Positions 1 to 14,569 of a stretch of 64,000 bases of DNA are shown one piece after another. The stretch comes from Lineus longissimus (Eukaryota > Nemertea > Pilidiophora > Heteronemertea > Lineidae). Both the position numbers and the translations under genes were made by a program. Where the stretch lies: assembly GCF_910592395.1 (NCBI RefSeq), contig NC_088309.1, forward strand, positions 25,856,599 to 25,920,598. Reading direction: 5' to 3'. A model generated the notes under the pieces. The model did no database searches, was not told where the DNA came from, and saw nothing but the letters and a program-made list of their open reading frames with translations. Within the stretch, counting starts at the first letter, position 1. Every line of letters starts with the position of its first letter.

Positions 1-154
1 TCATGTGTAAATAGACCCACAAACACTTAATATCCATGATTCATGATCAATGCTCCAATGTCCTATCCACTGACATCATCTATCATCCACTACAGAACAA
101 CAGTAACATTGAGATAAATGCAGTCATTTCGATGCTTCTGAACAGCGAATTATC

Positions 155-2979
155 TCATTCCGTTTTGTCCTTTTCTTCTAAACCTTTCTTGCTCTTCTTC
201 TTTGGCAATGGGTTCTTTTTGCACTCGTTAAAAACTTCATTTAGTTGCATTTCTTTAATCACTTGCTCCTGAAATGTGAGGATAACATATTACAAATATT
301 TATCTACTCAAATCAAAAATAGGCGATATCGGTGATGACGACCGTGGGAATGAGCACAACCAAGGACGGCAGGATCTACTGAGTCAGTTACAGGTGATTC
401 GTAATGCAAGGAAGGCAGAACCCGTTAGTTCTTTATAAGATAACATGATTTGTCAAACAGAGGGTTCTCGACCCTCAAGCTACCAGAGGAAGAAGTACCT
501 CACTAACCCATCATACAACCTGTAGCTTTCAACTGTATGACCATACTGTCACAAAACCTACCTTAGAATACCCGAATCTCATAGCCCTGCCCTTCTTATC
601 AACAATGGGCCGCCTAAACTTTTCCTTCCCATTCATGAAGAGCACCAGAGTTGGGAGCTGTTTTGACCAGGCAGACACATCTATCTTATATTTTTCAGCC
701 ACTTTTGGATAAGCACTAGCATCAATCTTACCAAACTTGAAGTTATCTAGAGTGTACCTACAAATGAATATGATTGAAACAGTAACTCTCTCCGTTTCAC
801 AACTTTCATATATGGTTCCCAACTGTCAACCAAATGAAACAGCAACACATGCAACCCCTTACATATCGTCATCTCTTCTTGCTTATTATATAGCGACTTT
901 AAAGTTACAAGACATTGTCAAGTTTCAGTAAATCCTGCTTGAAATAGTTAACCAGTAGTCTGTGTATCATTGGTATCATAGCTGTATTAGACTACCTATC
1001 AGCAGAGTTGTGTCAGCATCACCTTGGATGACACTGGAATCACCAAAGACAGGCGGCAATAAACTGCACACTCAGCAATAGAAGTGACACACAACAGTAT
1101 TGAGAATAACAGATGCGCGACTTACTTGTGCGATAGTTCCGAAAACACTGGAGCAAAGTTAACACATGGAGGGGCCCATGCTGCATAGAACTCAATGATC
1201 CATGATATCCTCTTGTCTCCATTCTCGAGTTCTTCCTACAAACATAAGGATGGTTTTGTTTAGCCACATCACGTGATAAGACGAAATATTTGACTGATAT
1301 TACAAAGGTTGGTAGAATGAAGCAAAATTGATCTTGGACCTAACCACTATTTGTCATGTCTAGATTCTGCAGTTTTATGGAGTAATATTATTATAATGCA
1401 TCAAACAGTTATTTGATAAAGTATGTTTGGCAATGACTTTAACGATTCAGTGACCTTGCTGAAGTTGTTTTCAGAATTAAAGAAAGGAGTTGTTCTCACA
1501 ACTAACTTCATCAATGGCGGTTCTGTACTGAAACTCTCTTCAGAATCAACCAAGAAGAGATAATCTGGCTGCAATCAGAATTTAAACCTTTTTTAATCTC
1601 CTGGCACTTAAAGAGCATATTTATACTGCTGCTAGTGCCTACTGACAAATTCTTTGTGACTGTGCTCCGACTTACATCTAAGTGAGGCCCTTTGAAATAT
1701 TTGACTTCCTCTGGTCCAGAATAAGTTGGCTCAGGTAGGAAGGCAAGATGAACTAAAGTGGAAGGAAAATAGGATTCAAAATATTTCTTATTATGACACG
1801 CTGTGGGCTGAAAGAAGATTCTAGACGGATAATTTATGATTATCTGAACTTACCTCTCCTCTCGCTCAGTCTGTGGAAAGTATTTCACCACAGCTGTGAT
1901 TAAAATAAGGTTGCCACAAAAGGCACTCTAATGCTTTATCAAAGATCTGCTTGAACAGTTCTTCAGTGCAGCTCATTTTGGTTTGTGATACCAATCTTTG
2001 CAATATACTTACATAGAATGAGCAATCCATAGATAACACCATAAAGGGGATTTTGCCGGACGAACATCACCAAACTTATTGCCTTGGCAAACATGAAAAC
2101 CGTTGATAGATAGCTCTGATAGTTACCTGAAATTGATATCAATCAACATAATCAAGCTTACCCGGTAATTATAACAGCTGGAACAATGACATTATCAGAA
2201 TAGCTGTTAAATAACTTCCTTTCACCATCTTTTGGCTTAAAAAGAGCCATCACACAGGACAGGCAAATGCTGTCCTTACAAAGGAGAAGTCTTATGATAG
2301 AAGAAATGAAGGCTAAACTTTAGAATTACCGATCGGATGTTCCTCCGCACTATATAAGTTGTGAATCGGTTTAAAGGGTTAGGGTTAGGGTTAGGCTACT
2401 TGTTCATTATTCGGTATTCATTCGCGCCTTAGACCTATACTTCCGATCGGGAATTCTAAAGTCGTTCCGAAATGAAGACAATGGGGCCTGCTGGGGTTAT
2501 TCTGGCAGTAGACAATACATTTAGTGTCTGCCAACTTAGGTTCCAATGCAAAATTTCTATCGTTTCAGTAATGTTGAACTTACTTGTCTTCCTGTTCTTG
2601 ATTACTATCATGCACCCCAAGAAGGTAACCATTTCATACTCTTGCTGAAACAAAACAAAATATTAATCACAAGTTCCAGTATAAAGTCGTTAACAACAGA
2701 CGACTTGAAAGTTGAAATAAAGTGATACTGTAAACATTGAGTACTTCACGGCTCCTGAATGATGAGCTCAAACCCCAAAGCATTGCAATTGCATCCATGC
2801 ATGCAAAAATGCACTGCACTTTCCCTGTACATTTTCATACTCACAATTTCCAGATGGCAATCTTCAAATAACTGATCGCATATCCCAGGGGTTGACTTCA
2901 AAACGAAGAAACATGATGCTAACATGAAGTTCATTAGAAAGTGAGGATGAAAAATGTGAAGTACATCTTTGATCGCCAT
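155..2979 (-). CDS. TMX2: Thioredoxin-related transmembrane protein 2 (TMX2), 7 coding exons
   Basis: Exons (minus strand, 5' to 3'): 2845-2979, 2584-2644, 2013-2126, 1676-1752, 1126-1235, 562-757, 155-268. They join in frame with GT-AG borders into 268 residues. TMX2 is an ER-membrane protein of the disulfide-isomerase superfamily, linked to redox and mitochondria-associated membrane functions. Seen: hydrophobic N-terminal segments, a second membrane region around residues 75-110, the juxtamembrane PEPTYSGPEEVKYF block, and a thioredoxin fold ending in QLPTLVLFMNGKEKFRRP. The position of the usual CxxC reads W-A-P-P-C (Cys153), with only the second Cys; human TMX2 likewise has one Cys (SNDC). 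The tail is Lys/Glu rich but ends DKTE, without a KKxx signal. The start at 2979 gives the family's N-terminal length and is the first ATG of the exon. Very sure of family, less so of exact 5' end. Confidence 0.93.
2318..2461. mobile_element. Palindromic element with telomere-like repeat inside TMX2 intron
   Basis: 2318-2340 (CTTTAGAATTACCGATCGGA TGT) and 2439-2461 are reverse complements with two mismatches. Between them, at 2376-2395, lie three TTAGGG-type units. The 144-bp element is in intron 2 of TMX2. It has MITE shape but no transposase; an interstitial telomere repeat of this size is probably part of the element. Confidence 0.6.
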
Positions 2980-3809
<830 letters not shown>

Positions 3810-4048
3810 GACAAGTGGAAGACTGGAAGTTCATATGAATGATTACTCATTAGAAACTGATGTGACTGATGTTATTGTGCTTGTTGGGTCATTGCTTTTG
3901 TGTACATGAGAGATTCGTAGTGCTTTCTTTGGAATCATTGAATGAGCAGACTTTGGGGAGGGTTTGAATTTTGTTTCTATTTAAGGGAATATTATCTATG
4001 CAGTCTTTAGCCCCTTTGCTGAAGCTTCATGGAAATTTCAATTGAAAA

Positions 4049-4054
4049 AATAAA
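4049..4054 (+). terminator. Poly(A) signal of TRIAP1
   Basis: AATAAA lies 240 bp after the TRIAP1 stop codon and is followed by T-rich sequence (GTCTTTATTTG). It is the first canonical hexamer downstream on the plus strand, so it probably ends this transcript. Confidence 0.55.
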
Positions 4055-7000
4055 TGTGATCAAGTCTTTATTTGAGCCCATCTTTGCACAGCAGCAGGCT
4101 CGATCAAAGATTTGCTACGGGTATTGCTTAGGTTTGCCATCGTTTGCAGTCCCTGGCTGTGAACATTTGGCTAATGAGAACATGCTCCGATGGAATGTAG
4201 TTCCATCCACTTTGTTATAATGTGATTATGCAGCATGATAGACCAGTGGGTATTTAAAAAAATCAAATGAGCCTTTTTAATAAATAATGATGTACAATTA
4301 ATGCTTCTTTTAGTTTTCCACATTCTTTCAATTTTTCTCCACCATGCTAGCATCTCTCTTTATGGCTAAGCTGATAATGATAGAACTGGCATTTTGTCTT
4401 GGAACTTTTCAAGGCATATGGACAAGCTATTCAATGAGAGTCAGTGGCTATCAAGTACATGTCACTTCATTGTTGGTGTCAACCAGCCCTGGTTGTGACT
4501 GGAACTGTCTCAATTCGATATGTCCAATGTTAGTGTCCATGACTGGAAGACATTTCGATTTAATATTGTGACATCGTCTTTGTTGTCTGAAGCTGTCCAA
4601 TTACATCCAGCTGTCGCAATCAGTCCTTCACATTGGTCTTTGGCCACCTGGCCTTTGTTGTGGCAGGCAATGGAGCTGTTGCAGTAGGTTTGTGCTTTCT
4701 GTGACAGGCTGTGGAATTCTTGATGCAGGGTTCTTTCTATTAATGCTATGAAAGAAAATGTTTTGCTGGAACCACATGAGGAAATTCAGATGGTGAAGAA
4801 CAACTTGCCTGGATAGATTTTTTAACTGTACACGAATGTTGATGCATTTGCTTTTGTATGGATTTGAAAAACTTACACAATGTGGTTGTTAGTGATTTCA
4901 ATCATATATTTTCCTATTTCTATTCAATGAAATACATGCATATTTAGAAATCTAACACATTTCACTTGACACTTTTACGACAGTAAATAAGCTTACTCCA
5001 TTCTCATGGATTCGATTTCAAATGCATAAACATGTACTTTATTTTACTTTGGCTGGACTCATTTTTATTTTGGACAGGTTTTTATCAGTAGATATGTGAA
5101 AGCAATTGAATTTGTAGTGCAAGCAAATATGAGCAATGATCTGATCCTGGTCTCTTTGTTTCCAATGAACATTTGTAATGATTAACAGAACCAGCATCAA
5201 CCTTTCCTCATGTTCCAAGAGATCAAGCAACACATGCTTCATTCAGTATGAGAGGTGCCCAGTATGCATAGGCTTCACAACCAAAATTGGAATACCGGTA
5301 TTAGAAAGCCCATGGTGAAAAGCACTTTCCATAATACATGTAGATGGTTGGAGGACAATAGAAGAGATTCTTCCCTGTTGGAATGCCAATCCCATCGGTC
5401 ATGTCTACATGATGCCTTCTTTGGTCACAACCAAGGGTGACATGTCCTTTTGGACCAGTTCTATTGTCCTCAGATTCTATCAGTCATGTGCAAGCAAGTC
5501 TTCAGCCAAAAAGAGAGCAAGTGGTTGGTAAGAAGTAACACCAGTCACATCTCAAACAGTCAGTTATGAGTATGGAGTCCGAGAGAGGATACCGCCCACC
5601 CAAGACCCGTTTTCCACAGATCTTGGCAAAGAAATATAAAGGGTGCATTACAGTAATTCTTAACAGGGGAGTTACAGAAACCAGACATAGAACTTAGCAA
5701 AATAAATGAAAAGGAACAAAGCAAAATGTGTTGACTCAAGTAATTTAATTGTCATCACACAAGAATTATAAACAAAAAGGTTTTTATACACACGAATTGG
5801 CAGATTTGCTTTTCTACATGAGCTACGGAATGGATATACATGTATATTAAAAAGATGTGGTTGGCTGTCAAGTGTCTGGGAGCTTTCAATAATGAAGTGA
5901 GGAACTGTCAAGGACATGTTCAACTCCAAACATCATTTGACCTCCCAGACTGAACATTTCAACGAAACCAAGCATCTAACATATTGGTACAGTAAACCGG
6001 AAAATTCCCATAAGTTTGTCATTTCACTGATTATGGGGACACAAATTTGTACAAAAAAAAAAGGTAACAGTAATGTACATGTTATTGAAGGACAATTCGC
6101 AACCTGCTGGCTGAAATAGTAATTGCTAAAACAGTGTCTCACAAATCTTTGAAAATGACGAGCTGTGGAATTATTCCGGAGTACAGTCACCCATACAGGT
6201 TCTACTGAAGCAAGAAAAGTGCACTATACATGTACATGACATGCAGTGCTGCCATATTGGACAGCGAAGCTGTGACCATGGAAACAAAACTAGCAAACTG
6301 GCAGAGCTCAAAACCCACGCACACCTAAACTCTACACTGCTTCTTTTGCATTCGAAGTGATGTCACAATGCTGTTGAACTGCCGTCTCAAACAAAGACCA
6401 CACCTGCATGTCATGTATACAAAATGCTCATTATTCCATGGAAATCTCAGTGCTTGAATAAATTATTTAAAATAGAACATGATTGTGCAGACTTCATCAT
6501 ACTAGTAACTGAAAGTGCCAAGTTCTTTATTTTCAAACATCTCTTTCACAATTTTCTTCTGAATGTTACATGTAGTTATTTACACAATATTGAGGTACAC
6601 TATCAACATGAGGATAAATTACTTGTCATGCAATTTTTACTCATCAAATTAAGTACATGTACACAGGTATTACACTTTGTACGTGGCTACACATTTATAC
6701 ATATATTGATATTCAAACAACTTCTAAACTTTGATTTCAACAAGCTTTCAGCTGGGGTAGGCCATATTGTTGTGAAAACTAAACAGCTTAAGATTTACTT
6801 GTTCCAGAGGTATTTCATGCCTAGAAAGCTTCACCAAAACTGAAATATATCATCCTTTCTCAGTCAGAACATGGACGATCTACATTTGAAGTAAAGCATA
6901 AGCTCGTGAATAAACAACAAGAATTGGTGTGATTGGCGTGTTGAAAAATGGTTTCATCTAAAGCAACGACAAAAGCACAGTTGGAATGACTAGTAAGTCA

Positions 7001-8573
7001 TCAACAATTATCGTAAGTAGACAGCAAGGCTTTGAAAATTTACAAAATTTTTAGGTGTCCAAATCAACAGAATTAAGGGCACTACGAACATAATTATATA
7101 AATGTCAATTATTGCAGCACGATAAGGAACAGAATTAGGAACAGATATTACTGGACTACTTTTTTCTTACTGGGTCTTTCTATTACAACTAAACATGAAT
7201 TGTACATACGGTTATTTACAACCTGCAATGTACATGATGTAACCTGATGAACAAATGGGTACCACTAGTCATAGGCTAAATCTTATTATCATCAAAAGAT
7301 CCAGCATAAACAAGATTGAATACATTATGTACATGTGCAATACCTGGGAAGATGAACCCCTTTACCCCTTTCCCTCAGCAGGCCCATCCAGGTTAAATTA
7401 AAATGCATTGGAAGTGCTTTTAGGAAAGTGGGGGTGTAAAGGTTCCTGCATTAGGGTCTTATCAGCATTTACATTCTGAAAGATGTTATGGCACTGACGT
7501 TTAGCTAAACATTACATGCCAACGATTTGGTGTCCAATGATGTTGGAATATCTCTACCTTGTCTACTCACAACACGTTACATCAGCTAACCAATCTTCAA
7601 CATTAGAAACTAAATCACCTTTGAGAATACGTTTCTCACTGTAAGATATCCCGACATGCCCAATATACAGAGGTGACGTGTCGTGACTTGACAGTGGGAC
7701 AGTACATTCACTACATGTCTCCATCACAAACCAACAACAAACATGTCTATTTACACATAGCATCTTGCACTCGGATTTGATTTCTCCAAAATTCACTAAT
7801 GCAAAATAAAACCTTATTCAGTACAAGGGAGATGAGACTACACGATTCAGCAACAGCTATCTGGTTAACACACTACATAATAAATCACTTCTGGACGACC
7901 TAACAATTACTGCAGCATAGAGAGTATTTGGAATGTCATCCTCAATATAACAACCTCAGAATGATGCACATAATTAAAACTGAAACGAGCTGCACATTAC
8001 TGATATTCTCAAGTCCACTCATACCATTCATTGAAGCAACATTAAAATCTAATAAATATATGACACCTGTATAACTAATTGCTTGAGTTTTTAAGATAAT
8101 TATGTGACGGACAAGACAGTCACTCCAAGGGGTATAGCCTCCAGACTTGTGGTTGATCAAATATTTTGAAAAATCATCAAAAGTACCAAGCTCCTATAAA
8201 GAATTGTACTGGTGCCGTCAGTGGTTGATCGAAGTATTTTGACAAATCATAAGGGACAGTCCCATATATATATACATAGTGCCTTCATTGAAGCGCCAAC
8301 ATGCACCATGACCATCTTAAACTTAATCATTCCTGTAAAGAGCTTCCACTTGTTCTAAAAGGCAGTCAATACATAATAAGCCGAGTGTCTTTAACGAATG
8401 CAAGTGATCCTGTATTTTCCTCGACTTAAAAATGTGACCTGCAGCGCAGAGTCAAGGGTGACACTACATCAAGGTTAAAGAATGTCTTGATCAAGCAATT
8501 AGGAATACACTGCAGATGATCGTGATGACCATCTCTAAGTCCATAGGTAACATGAAGATCGGCCCAAGTCACA
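4055..8573. other. Intergenic DNA and PITP 3' UTR, no recognisable gene
   Basis: This 4.5 kb lies between two converging genes. The open frames here are short (up to 139 codons at 6424-6843), biased to Ile/Leu/Phe/His as expected of AT-rich noncoding DNA, and match nothing I recognise. The part next to 8574 should be the 3' UTR of the minus-strand PITP gene. ATGTACAT-like words are frequent (for example near 6225 and 6650). Confidence 0.6.
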
Positions 8574-11500
8574 TCACTCATCCGATTCAGATGGTTCGTC
8601 TGAACCCTTTGTTCCAATTATTTCTTTAGTGTTTATTTGCTGAAAACAGAAGCAATAGAGAGATAAGCGAGAGGCCACATACCATAATCAGCCAAATAAG
8701 GCTGTCCATTTAAGACTTATGGTTGCCACTAGAAGCTGCATAAATAGTAATTGAAAACCCCTGGCCTCGGATCAAGAAATGAATGTGTAAGCCAGAGAAG
8801 TTCAGCCCAATTAAGAGGACCAGTAACCAGTAACATACAGTCTTTGGCCTGGTGGCCAACAGCAGTATGTATGCCTAATGTGACACGTTCACATCATTCC
8901 CATCGGGCACTTACTTTATCTAACTCTTCCTTAGTCCGATCCTCAAGTGCTCGTATATCATCCATGGTCATACCATGCCATTTGTCCATCCAACAACACA
9001 CTTGGCGATGGAAGTTTGTAAACAATCGCTCTTCTGTCTGGAAACGAAAAATAAAAACATTAAAAACTGGACTGACAAGGGTGAGAAGTGTTTTTAAAAT
9101 CGAGGTGTTATTGTACAGAGCAAAAATCCTGTCAGTCCAATATGCAGACTGTTATCTTTCTGCTATTGTAATTGTTGTGGGTCAATGTGGATTGGTGCCA
9201 ATTGGGGTTTTGACCCTGTGGCTTTTTTACAGGCAGGGAGGAGTGTGGAACACAAGCCTCATGTACTAGAGTTTCTTACTTGGATTGGTCTGTTGATTTT
9301 CCTCGGCACAAACAGGGGCATACATGTAAGGAATCTATGATTATCAAGTCAGGCTACTCAGGGGGTTGGGCGAAGAGAAGTTACAGATACACTTACACTC
9401 TTTAAAAAGCTCTCTACTTTTGTTTGTAATCCCCACCACTTGAAATATATCGATACTAATTTATAGCAACACATAAGAGGTTTTTGGTCCTGGAATAAAT
9501 TTGAAAAAAGATTAGGGATTTTCACAATACGAAGTGGCACAACTGAAAGTAAAGACTTTTGAATCAAAGTCAATCATTTTTCAGCTTCTTTTCGGGAGGC
9601 TCGAGTATTTACAGAATGCAACCCTTGTCGTCATTGCTTCTGAATCCATGCAGGAAAGTCGATACACCATATTGTTATATCCCCTCCTAACCACGATCCA
9701 ATGCAACATGAATGACAGAAAGAGATTGTCTTGCAATATTCGAAGGAGAAATGAAACTGAACTCTTACCTTGTACCATTTTGGCTCGCCTGTTCTCAGAG
9801 GACCACGACCCGTTTTTTCTGAATGAAAAGTGGCTGGATCTTCGTTTGATGGTCTGAATTTGGGATTGGGATTTGCTATGTCGATATATACGATTTCTCT
9901 CTTATCCTTCATCTCTTGGCTCAAGTTGTGAACCTGTCAACAAAACCAATGAAACAAAATTTTATGAACACCTCATGTTACAGGAGGGTAAGAACTTCTC
10001 CAGTGTCATTCTTAAACACTTACTGGACACTCGTTACTATTAGCTTATACGAGTACCACATTTCAATATGGTACAAAACATCACTACTTTAGTAATGGCC
10101 TCGCGATGGTCTAGCGAAGAACCTAAACTTACATTTTCTTGACTGCCATCATCATCACAGTGCATTGTTTCTATCATCAGGAAAAAATGTTCTTTCATAT
10201 ACTTTGGATTCTGGAAGGAAAACAGCAAAACTTATTTTAATGTGTGCAGCATTGCCAACCCCAAAATTGAAAATTACCAACTGAAAGTGGTGAGAGACTA
10301 GGAATACACAGCTTTCTCAGCGATGTTTTTGGTGTTGAAGTTCAAAATGCACATCGTAGATTATGTTCCGAATTGAACAAAGGCCAAGGGTGTGGACAAT
10401 GACATGTACTTACATCAATGATTGTCCGACAATATGGATAAGCATTCCAAGCCTTTTCTTCAAAATGCAGTGATCCAGTGGGAGCAAATGTTGCCACCCA
10501 TTTCGGAACTTTCCTAGAAAATTACAGAGATCAGACTGTTAAACCTTTTCAAGTGCAGTTAAAAAAGTGACTACCATGCATCATCTAAGTGGCTGTAGTA
10601 CAAGCAGGATACAATCAGTTTCCCTGGCCCCCGTTTTGAAACATCTACCTCTTGCTTCAACTACATTTCAACTGCAAAATCTGAATAAAGTGACAACACA
10701 TGGTAAAAGAAAAAGACATTTTGTAAATGTCTACATCAACACATGTAGTCAAGAAGTCAACAATTTGTCTTCTTAGCATTTGCTCTGCTCCTGGAGGAGT
10801 GTATTTGGCATTGATAGCATGCATACTGGAGCATGATTGAAGGCACTGATGCATAAGGCATTGCTTTTTTTAACTCACTTCTCTACTTTGTAGACCTTTT
10901 CTGTATACTGGCCCGTTGTGTATGTGTTATTTCCCGACACGAGCGGACAAGACGCCCGAGCATTTTTTTTATAGTCCACTGGTTTGTTTGGTATATGCCA
11001 TGGCTCATTTCGAAGTATTTCTGCGTCTGGGACATTGGCATCGAACGGCTTGTTTATGCGTACTTCTATTCCATCACCACCCCCTGTTTCCTTCTTGCTC
11101 GCTTCCGCAACTGAATACAACTGGGCAACTTGATACTGGAAAAACAAACCAGTGATATTATGCAAAGACTTTGAAGGCACCTCATCAACTTGACTTTAAT
11201 TCTAAAACAACCTTTTACACTGCTTCAATAAATCTATATTTATAATAAGTTATTCATACTTTGGAAGGGCTTACTGAAGTGTGAAATAAACAGGGTGACA
11301 AACTAGGCACAGTTACTATGTGTAACAAATCTCAGGTAACAAATCTGTAGGCAACGGCTCATGAACACCACTTTAGTCACTACAGCATTACAAAGATTGA
11401 TTGTGCATGAAAATACAACACAAATCCGATGTTGGTGCTTTGATGTTTGTGAAACAACACACTCATGGTGAAATGTTTGAACTGAAATCACACATGCCAC

Positions 11501-14137
11501 TGTGCACACGACAGACTATTCATTTATTGGACTTATTTTTTATATGTTTATTAGATGTATATGCTACAAAGAGCAGCCAAAAAGCTAATGCTAATGTTAA
11601 TGCTATTCTGCAGACTATGACAGACAGTGACAGATCTTGGCAGCCCAACATGTGCATTTTTCAATGCTTTTCAACCTACCTCCTCTACTGTCATCGGCAA
11701 TAAGACTCGACTGCAAAGAGAAAACAGATTCAGTGATCAATTATAGATCAAAACACAGCCAAAGATCAAAGGGTTCAGGTTAAAATAGCCTGATATTGTA
11801 CACCATTGGCAGCATCATGGTTTCCATAGCAACTTGCACTTTGTATGGCTTTAACAAACTGTAATTACGACTACTTCAAACTTATATTCTTGTTTTGTAC
11901 AGCATATTTCGCATTTTATCCTTTACTTGTAGACCTACAAATTGACTAAGTAAAACACAGCCCAAGTGCAGTGGAAGCAAATAGACAGACTTACTTAATA
12001 CTAATAGACTGTCATTAACAGTCCAGGAAGTCCAGACTCATAAGCAAGGTCTGTATGAGTCATTGTCCATTTTCCTATTGTTTTGTTGACCTGAGAATGT
12101 GCAATAGAATTTCACCCCACATTTATAATGATATACAAGCACCATTGTGAAATGATATCCAAGTCATCCCTGGTTTCATACACAACTGCAATGTACACCC
12201 ACTATCACATCATGACAAATAAAATAAGGTTGTCACACACTTAAGTCACTAGTGCAGTTGCACCAATCAAAGTCCATTTATATCAGGCCTACATACCATT
12301 TACTAATCATAATATCTCGCCATAAATTTCTATTGTAATTGTATTGGCTAAAATAGTCAGGTCATGGCACACACATGGTCAGATGGACATAAATTATTTT
12401 CCACATGCATTAAATGACAATACACAGCATTGATAGCCAAATCGACCAATATTCAATTGATTTGTGTTAAAGTACGTCATCAAGCAAAATATCATAATGA
12501 TAACCAAATGGCTATCAATACAACATAAAATTCCATGTTTCTTTTTCAAGCCTTTATCATTCTAAAAAACTATGTAGTATCATACACTACATGTTTATAA
12601 ATCACATGTCGACATATCTCACACCTACATGATCAGCCTATAGCCTGTTATTAACTGAACAACCGATTTTAGAGGATTGTCCAATTTCTCTTCAGATCAC
12701 CTGGCACACAGCTACTCACACCACCCAGTAATCAGAAAAATTTGGAGACCACTCCTGTCATTCCAAACCAATCTCACCACCAGCTTTGTAAACTACTGTA
12801 CAGTACATAATTGCAGGCCTCCAACAACAGAATCTTGCTCTGTCAGATAGAACAGATGTGATGTACAGCTCCAAGACATTACACATGATTGTTTTGGTAC
12901 TCAAACAAACACACGTACATGTACAAAAATTATTATCATGTAATATACTGGCGTCTCCCGAAGAAGCAATAATGTTGGTGCTAACAGCATGCACCGCACC
13001 ATGTGGCAACCAAATATAAACCAAGTCCTTGTGACATGTCAGAAAACCTATAAAAACTTGGCAACTTTTCCAAACAAACATGCCGATGAAGGTCTGATGA
13101 GTGCACTATTATTGCATAAACAATACATGATGAACATGTCATATTGAGCGGGTACAAGAATATTTTCATCAATATCAATCATGAACTGCTTGTTTTATGT
13201 TGTCATGGTAGTGTAAAAGCTGTAAGAAAGGATTGTGTTACAACTTGTACACCATGATGTACCACATGTAACCAACCCTCAGGGATTACATATTACCAGG
13301 CCAAACAATACACACAACCAGGGCTATCCTATTTCTAAAAGGGCATTTTATGTGCGCAGATGTCACAGGTCTTTTGTTTCAACATGACATGTGCAAAGAC
13401 TGACAGGCTATCATGTACTTTGTATTGTATAACGTCTGTGGTAAATGCTGTACATAACATTTCATTCACATTCTAACTCATTCTAACTGATTGGCGTGAA
13501 TGCATTGCAAGCTTGCTGCGAGTGCGATGGTCATGGTGATGACACTGATGTTGTCGTTGATAGACACTTTTGACGAAATTTGTTTTGGGCGCTGAACAGT
13601 CGAGTCATGCGTTTCACCTGGAACAAAGGGTCACAGTGGCTATATGACATTGACATGTTGGATAATGTGTGTTGACTTTTGTTTGCCGGCCGGGTCTATT
13701 TCAATTTTGCGTATTGACGTTTTGCCAAAATCTTCACAGTTGAAATAATTAGCCAATCAGGGTGAAATATCGCCGGTGAATCCCTAGTTGCCATCTATCT
13801 CCAGAAATAGATGTCAGAAAACATCGACATGCAGTACAGTTACAATCAATGATGATTGCATCACGAGACAAAACCGTGAACTGCATTTAGTACACGGGCT
13901 ATGTACAGTACATGTATGAAGGCCAAGTAAAGTGTGTATAAACAGATAAAATGTGCACAAAATGGCCGATTACAGAATCGGCAGGGTGACAAGGCCGGCA
14001 AATAATCGCCTTTTTGACCAGGAAGTACACTACCCATCAACATGTAAATTCAGCAACCATATAACAGTACGTCACTTTGTGAAAGCTAATAATTTTCAGA
14101 GCTATGAAATGTCCACTTACAATTCCACAAGCCTCAT
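8574..14137 (-). CDS. PITPNA: Class I phosphatidylinositol transfer protein (PITP alpha/beta type), 9 exons
   Basis: Exons (minus strand, 5' to 3'): 14121-14137, 11680-11710, 10879-11135, 10414-10513, 10133-10210, 9769-9933, 9397-9489, 8915-9037, 8574-8639; 309 residues, all phases agree. Class I PITPs exchange phosphatidylinositol and phosphatidylcholine between membranes. Seen in order: [34 protein letters not shown] (equivalent to Thr59/Lys61 that contact inositol), [54 protein letters not shown] and the final [10 protein letters not shown] helix. The tiny first exon (17 bp) was placed by phase and by its MRLVEF start. Odd: about 43 residues separate Pro-Phe from GQYTEK, where human has 6 and fly about 12. 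The tail ends in an acidic SDEPSESDE. It could be named PITPNA or PITPNB, as invertebrates generally have one class I gene. Confidence 0.94.
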
Positions 14138-14400
14138 TTTGTCGGATAAACGTGAAGATCAATGGGGTGGTTCAAAATGACGTCACTGCAAGGGAAAAGT
14201 GCCCGTACGTAGTGCAAATTGGGTGTACATAAAATGTGGAATTTTTAACGAACGGGTTTCTGACTGCGATCCAAACGGACAATGTAGGCGATATATCAAC
14301 CCCAACGGGTTATCTCTATAGCAGGGGAGTATGAAAGCCAAAAGCCCACTGAATACCGTCTGGGCATTCTATTCATCGTCCTTTATTCATACTCTAAATT

Positions 14401-14569
14401 CGAAGGCCGGTCCACTGCCTCTGGAGTGTAGGCCCCTATAATGCCTACGACACTCAGAATCAAAATCAGAATCAGTCATTCATTCCTCAGTACGTAATTC
14501 ATTTATTATATGTTGAATCACCCCGATAACCCCCTTTGTCTACACTCCGGACGCAGTGGACCGGCTTCG
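14401..14569. repeat. Foldback element with ~32-bp inverted arms, upstream of PITP
   Basis: Left arm 14401-14433 (CGAAGGCCGGTCCACTGCCT then CTGGAGTGTAGGC) and right arm 14538-14569 are reverse complements with a few mismatches. The loop is about 104 bp. It sits 264 bp upstream of the PITP start codon, so probably near its promoter. It looks like a small nonautonomous DNA element or a palindrome; no target-site duplication was found. Confidence 0.55.

Noticed and set aside
2376-2395. Chromosome end or large interstitial telomere
   Set aside because: Only three TTAGGG units, inside a small palindromic element in an intron.
6424-6843. 139-codon plus-strand ORF as a gene
   Set aside because: Composition is that of AT-rich noncoding DNA, with no signal peptide, domain or splice context; it lies in converging 3' flanks.
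8751-9269. 172-codon plus-strand ORF
   Set aside because: It overlaps PITP exon 8 on the other strand and has no recognisable content.
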